DNA of 38,714 nt from Peterkaempfera griseoplana. Its GTDB lineage: Bacteria > Actinomycetota > Actinomycetes > Streptomycetales > Streptomycetaceae. The stretch is from positions 358 to 39,071 of the forward strand of contig NZ_LIQR01000025.1 in the NCBI RefSeq assembly GCF_001418575.1, written 5' to 3'. This document shows, piece after piece, positions 36,392 through 38,714 of the stretch (position 1 is its first letter; the number at the start of each line of letters is the position of its first letter). Both the position numbers and the translations under genes were made by a program. Below the pieces are notes generated by a model. That model was not told the origin of the DNA, did not search any database, and saw nothing but the letters and a program-made list of their open reading frames with translations.

Positions 36392-37485
36392 CGGGCCGCC
36401 GCCTGCCCACCGGACCCGGACGGTCCCGCCAGCACGTCCGCCAGATCGAAACCCACCGGTTCCTCGAGCTGGGCGTAGGTGCAGCTGCCCGGCTCGCGGT
36501 CCGGCCGCCAGCGGCGGAACTGCGCCGTGTGACGGAACCGGTCGCCCTGCATGTGGTCGTACGCCACCTCGCACACCCGCTCCGGCCTCAGCGGGACCCA
36601 GGAGAGATCCTTCTTGCCCGTCCAGCGGCTCGGGGCGCCCGGCATCCGACCGGCCGCGGCGGCCGCCTCGTCGGCCCAGGACGCCCACGGGTGGCCCTCC
36701 ACCGACTCCATCCGCAGCGGCTCCAGTTCGGCCACCAGCTCCTGTCTGCGGCGCATCGGGAAGGAGGCGCAGACGCCGACGTGCTGCAGTCGCCCCGAAC
36801 CGTCGTACAGGCCCAGCAGCAACGAGCCGACGACAGGGCCGGTCTTGTGGAAGCGGAAGCCGGCGAGGACACAGTCCGCCGTGCGTTCGTGCTTCACCTT
36901 CACCATCACCCGCTCGTCCGGCCGGTATCCCAGATCGAGGGGCTTGGCGACCACCCCGTCGAGTCCCGCCCCCTCGTACTGCTCGAACCAGCGCCCGGCG
37001 ACGTCGAGGTCGGTGGTGGCGGGCGCCACATGGACCGGCCCGGGAGGGTTGGCGCCCAGCGCCTCCAGCAGCAGACGCCTGCGCTCCACCAGCGGCGAGG
37101 CCAGCAGGGACTCGTCGCCCAGGGCCAGCAGGTCGAAGACGACCAGCAGTGCCGGGGTACGCTCCGCGAGCAGACGCACCCGGGAATCGGCTGGATGGAT
37201 CCGCTCCAGCAGGGCGTCGAAGTCCAGCCGGCCCTCACGGGCGATGACGATCTCCCCGTCCACCACGCAGCGCGGCGGCAGCGCCTCCCGCACCGCCTGG
37301 ACCACCTCGGGGAAGTAGCGGGTCAGCGGCTTGCCCGTCCGGCTGCCCACCTCCACCTCGTCACCGTCACGGAAGACGATCGCCCGGAAGCCGTCCCACT
37401 TGCCCTCGTACTGCATACCGGGCGGGATCCGCGCGGCCGACTTGGCGAGCATCGGCTTCACAGGCGGCATCACCGGGAGGTCCAT
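36388..37485 (-). CDS. ATP-dependent DNA ligase (LigC/LigD-ligase type)
   Basis: 365 aa. Seals DNA nicks through a ligase-AMP intermediate. Seen: motif I EGKWDGFRAI with adenylated Lys29; motif III region LLVVFDLLAL; motif IV GLDGVVAKP; motif V ERVMVKVKHE; then an OB domain (GSLLLGLYDGSGRLQHVGVCASF). Size and lack of an attached polymerase fit actinobacterial LigC or the split LigD ligase. ATG 37485 (MDLPVMPPVK). It is divergent from a LigD-type polymerase gene 76 bp away, the usual pairing in Streptomyces non-homologous end joining and repair. Its stop is overlapped by the first glycosyltransferase gene (GTGA). Confidence 0.93.
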   Translation of the reverse strand: MDLPVMPPVKPMLAKSAARIPPGMQYEGKWDGFRAIVFRDGDEVEVGSRTGKPLTRYFPEVVQAVREALPPRCVVDGEIVIAREGRLDFDALLERIHPADSRVRLLAERTPALLVVFDLLALGDESLLASPLVERRRLLLEALGANPPGPVHVAPATTDLDVAGRWFEQYEGAGLDGVVAKPLDLGYRPDERVMVKVKHERTADCVLAGFRFHKTGPVVGSLLLGLYDGSGRLQHVGVCASFPMRRRQELVAELEPLRMESVEGHPWASWADEAAAAAGRMPGAPSRWTGKKDLSWVPLRPERVCEVAYDHMQGDRFRHTAQFRRWRPDREPGSCTYAQLEEPVGFDLADVLAGPSGSGGQAAAR

Positions 37486-37549
37486 ACCGCGATTCTGGCT
37501 CCGGACACTCCGGCACGCTCGTCGACGCGCGCCGGACGGCGGGCCGTCC

Positions 37550-37555
37550 TACCGT
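37550..37555 (+). promoter_or_regulatory. Candidate -10 box giving a leaderless polymerase mRNA
   Basis: TACCGT (TAnnnT) ends six bases before the ATG at 37562, so transcription would start at or next to the start codon. No ribosome binding site is seen before this ATG. On the other strand CAGAAT sits six bases before the ligase ATG in the same way. No -35 match is visible for either. Confidence 0.3.
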
Positions 37556-37561
37556 GGCTGG

Positions 37562-38581
37562 ATGGCAGAAGCGCTGCAGCTGACCGTAGGCGAACGGACC
37601 GTCCGGCTGTCCAACCCCGACAAGGTCTACTTCCCCGAACGCGGCTGGACCAAGCGGGACGTCGCGCAGTACTACCTGGCCGTGGCGGACGGCATCCTGC
37701 GCGCCCTACGGGACCGGCCCACCACTCTGGAGCGCTACCCCGACGGCGTCACCGGGGAGTCCTTCTTCCAGAAGCGGGCGCCGGCCAATCTGCCCGACTG
37801 GATCCCGACCGGGCGCATCCGCTTCCCCAGCGGCCGGCACGCCGACGAAATCTGCCCCACCGAGCCGGCCGCCGTCATCTGGGCGGCCAATCTCGGCTGT
37901 CTCACCTTCCACCCGTGGCCCGTACGCCGCAGCGACCTGGAACACCCCGACGAGCTGCGCATCGACCTGGACCCACAGCCCGGAACCGACTACACGGACG
38001 CCGTGCGCGCGGCGCAGGAACTCCGCGGCCTGCTGGACGAACTGCAGCTGCGCGGCTGGCCCAAGACCTCCGGAGGGCGCGGGCTGCATGTCTTCGTGCC
38101 CATCGCGCCGGAGTGGACCTTCGTCCAGGTGAGGCGTTCCGCCATCGCCATCGCCCGTGAACTGGAGCGGCGCATGCCCGACCAGGTCACCTCCGCCTGG
38201 TGGAAGGAGGAACGCGGCTCCAAGATCTTCGTGGACTACAACCAGACGGCGCGCGACCGCACGATCGCCTGTGCCTACTCGCTGCGTCCCACCCCGCACG
38301 GATCGGTCTCGGCGCCGCTGCGCTGGGACGAACTCGAGGACGCAAGACCACAGGACTTCGACCTGATGACGATGCAGCAGCGCTTCGCGGAAATGGGGGA
38401 CGTCCATGCCGACATGGAGCGGCACTCCTCCCGGCTGGACCTTGCGCTGGAGCACGCCGCCCGTGACGAGAGCGAGCACGGTCTGGGTGACCTGCCCTAT
38501 CCGCCGGACCATCCGAAGATGGAGGGCGAGCCGCTGCGTGTCCAGCCGAGCCGTGCGAAACGGAAGCCGTCCACGTCCTGA
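37562..38581 (+). CDS. LigD-type polymerase/primase domain protein (NHEJ PrimPol)
   Basis: 339 aa, the archaeo-eukaryotic primase-fold polymerase that fills gaps, preferring ribonucleotides, at double-strand breaks. Seen: LTNPDKVYFPE-like start (LSNPDKVYFPERGWTKRD), SFFQKRAP, the metal-binding DLD of ELRIDLDPQPG (Asp135, Asp137), KTSGGRGLHVFVPI, and DYNQTARDRTIACAYSLR. No ligase or nuclease domain is attached, so this is the split form. ATG 37562 lacks an evident ribosome binding site. It is divergent from the ligase gene. Ku is not in the window. Confidence 0.94.
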   Translation: MAEALQLTVGERTVRLSNPDKVYFPERGWTKRDVAQYYLAVADGILRALRDRPTTLERYPDGVTGESFFQKRAPANLPDWIPTGRIRFPSGRHADEICPTEPAAVIWAANLGCLTFHPWPVRRSDLEHPDELRIDLDPQPGTDYTDAVRAAQELRGLLDELQLRGWPKTSGGRGLHVFVPIAPEWTFVQVRRSAIAIARELERRMPDQVTSAWWKEERGSKIFVDYNQTARDRTIACAYSLRPTPHGSVSAPLRWDELEDARPQDFDLMTMQQRFAEMGDVHADMERHSSRLDLALEHAARDESEHGLGDLPYPPDHPKMEGEPLRVQPSRAKRKPSTS

Positions 38582-38641
38582 CACTGCCGGGACTGGGCGG
38601 GCCGGCGCGACCGCGGTCCTGCAACAGAGCTGAAATGCAGA

Positions 38642-38681
38642 AAGCCCCGCCCCGGGACCTCACGGTCCCGGAACGGGGCTT
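38642..38681. terminator. rRNA operon terminator hairpin (also ends the polymerase gene)
   Basis: AAGCCCCG (38642-38649) pairs with CGGGGCTT (38674-38681), and inside it CCGGGACC (38652-38659) pairs with GGTCCCGG (38664-38671) with loop TCAC; two 2-base mismatches lie between the stems. It lies 13 bases beyond the 5S rRNA 3' end and is followed on the minus strand by a T-rich stretch. It also lies 61 bases after the polymerase stop on the plus strand. Confidence 0.85.
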
Positions 38682-38693
38682 CCATCAAAAATC

Positions 38694-38714
38694 GTTCGGC
38701 GGCGTCCTACTCTC
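38694..38714 (-). rRNA. rrf: 5S rRNA, 3' end only (rest outside window)
   Basis: The reverse complement of the last 21 bases, GAGAGTAGGACGCCGCCGAAC, is what I know as the 3' end of actinobacterial 5S rRNA. The gene is read leftward into the window and is cut by the edge. An rRNA operon should therefore lie just outside to the right. Confidence 0.85.

Overview
The window is high-GC actinobacterial DNA with strong third-position GC, purine-rich ribosome binding sites and frequent GTG starts. Gene content and order (nei-type glycosylase, dps, clgR, cinA, pgsA, rimO, HTH/RodZ-like gene, ftsK, osaB, osaA, divergent osaC) match the conserved block I know from Streptomyces (the SCO5747-SCO5760 region of S. 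coelicolor). I place it in Streptomyces or a close relative; the species cannot be told from the sequence alone.

Left part (1 to about 19.4 kb): the C-terminal part of a secreted-type lipase runs into a Nei/Fpg DNA glycosylase. A leftward series of housekeeping and stress genes follows: a small membrane protein, Dps, the ClgR regulator, the rimO-pgsA-cinA operon joined by 4-bp overlaps, a RodZ-like HTH membrane protein and FtsK. Next is the osmoadaptation locus: OsaB, the giant hybrid kinase OsaA with ten exact-length 276-bp HAMP-type repeats, and the divergently transcribed OsaC. An acetate-uptake family membrane protein (19669-20235) closes this part at a strong bidirectional hairpin.

Middle part (20.3 to 36.4 kb): a cell-surface glycan locus. 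It has a PAP2 membrane enzyme, a UDP-sugar 6-dehydrogenase, a UDP-HexNAc 2-epimerase of the GARPQ type, a Gfo/Idh/MocA 3-dehydrogenase, a DegT aminotransferase, five GT4-like glycosyltransferases (one with an extra C-terminal domain), a stand-alone copy of that extra domain, and a Wzm/Wzt-type ABC exporter. The enzymes fit conversion of UDP-GlcNAc to a 2,3-diamino-2,3-dideoxy-mannuronic acid nucleotide; only the 3-N-acetyltransferase is missing from the window. The polymer would be assembled on the cytoplasmic face and exported by the ABC pair.

Right part (36.4 to 38.7 kb): a LigC-type ATP-dependent DNA ligase and a divergent LigD-type polymerase/primase, the parts of an actinobacterial end-joining system (no Ku here). 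The ligase gene overlaps the first glycosyltransferase gene by 4 bp, so the glycan genes sit downstream in the same operon. The right edge holds an rRNA terminator and the last bases of a leftward 5S rRNA gene.

Most notable: a 25-codon ORF that copies the ribosome binding site and first 13 codons of the aminotransferase and is coupled to the 3-dehydrogenase gene; the duplicated unrecognised domain found both fused to a glycosyltransferase and alone; and clustering of the palindrome CCGTACGG in the glycan region.
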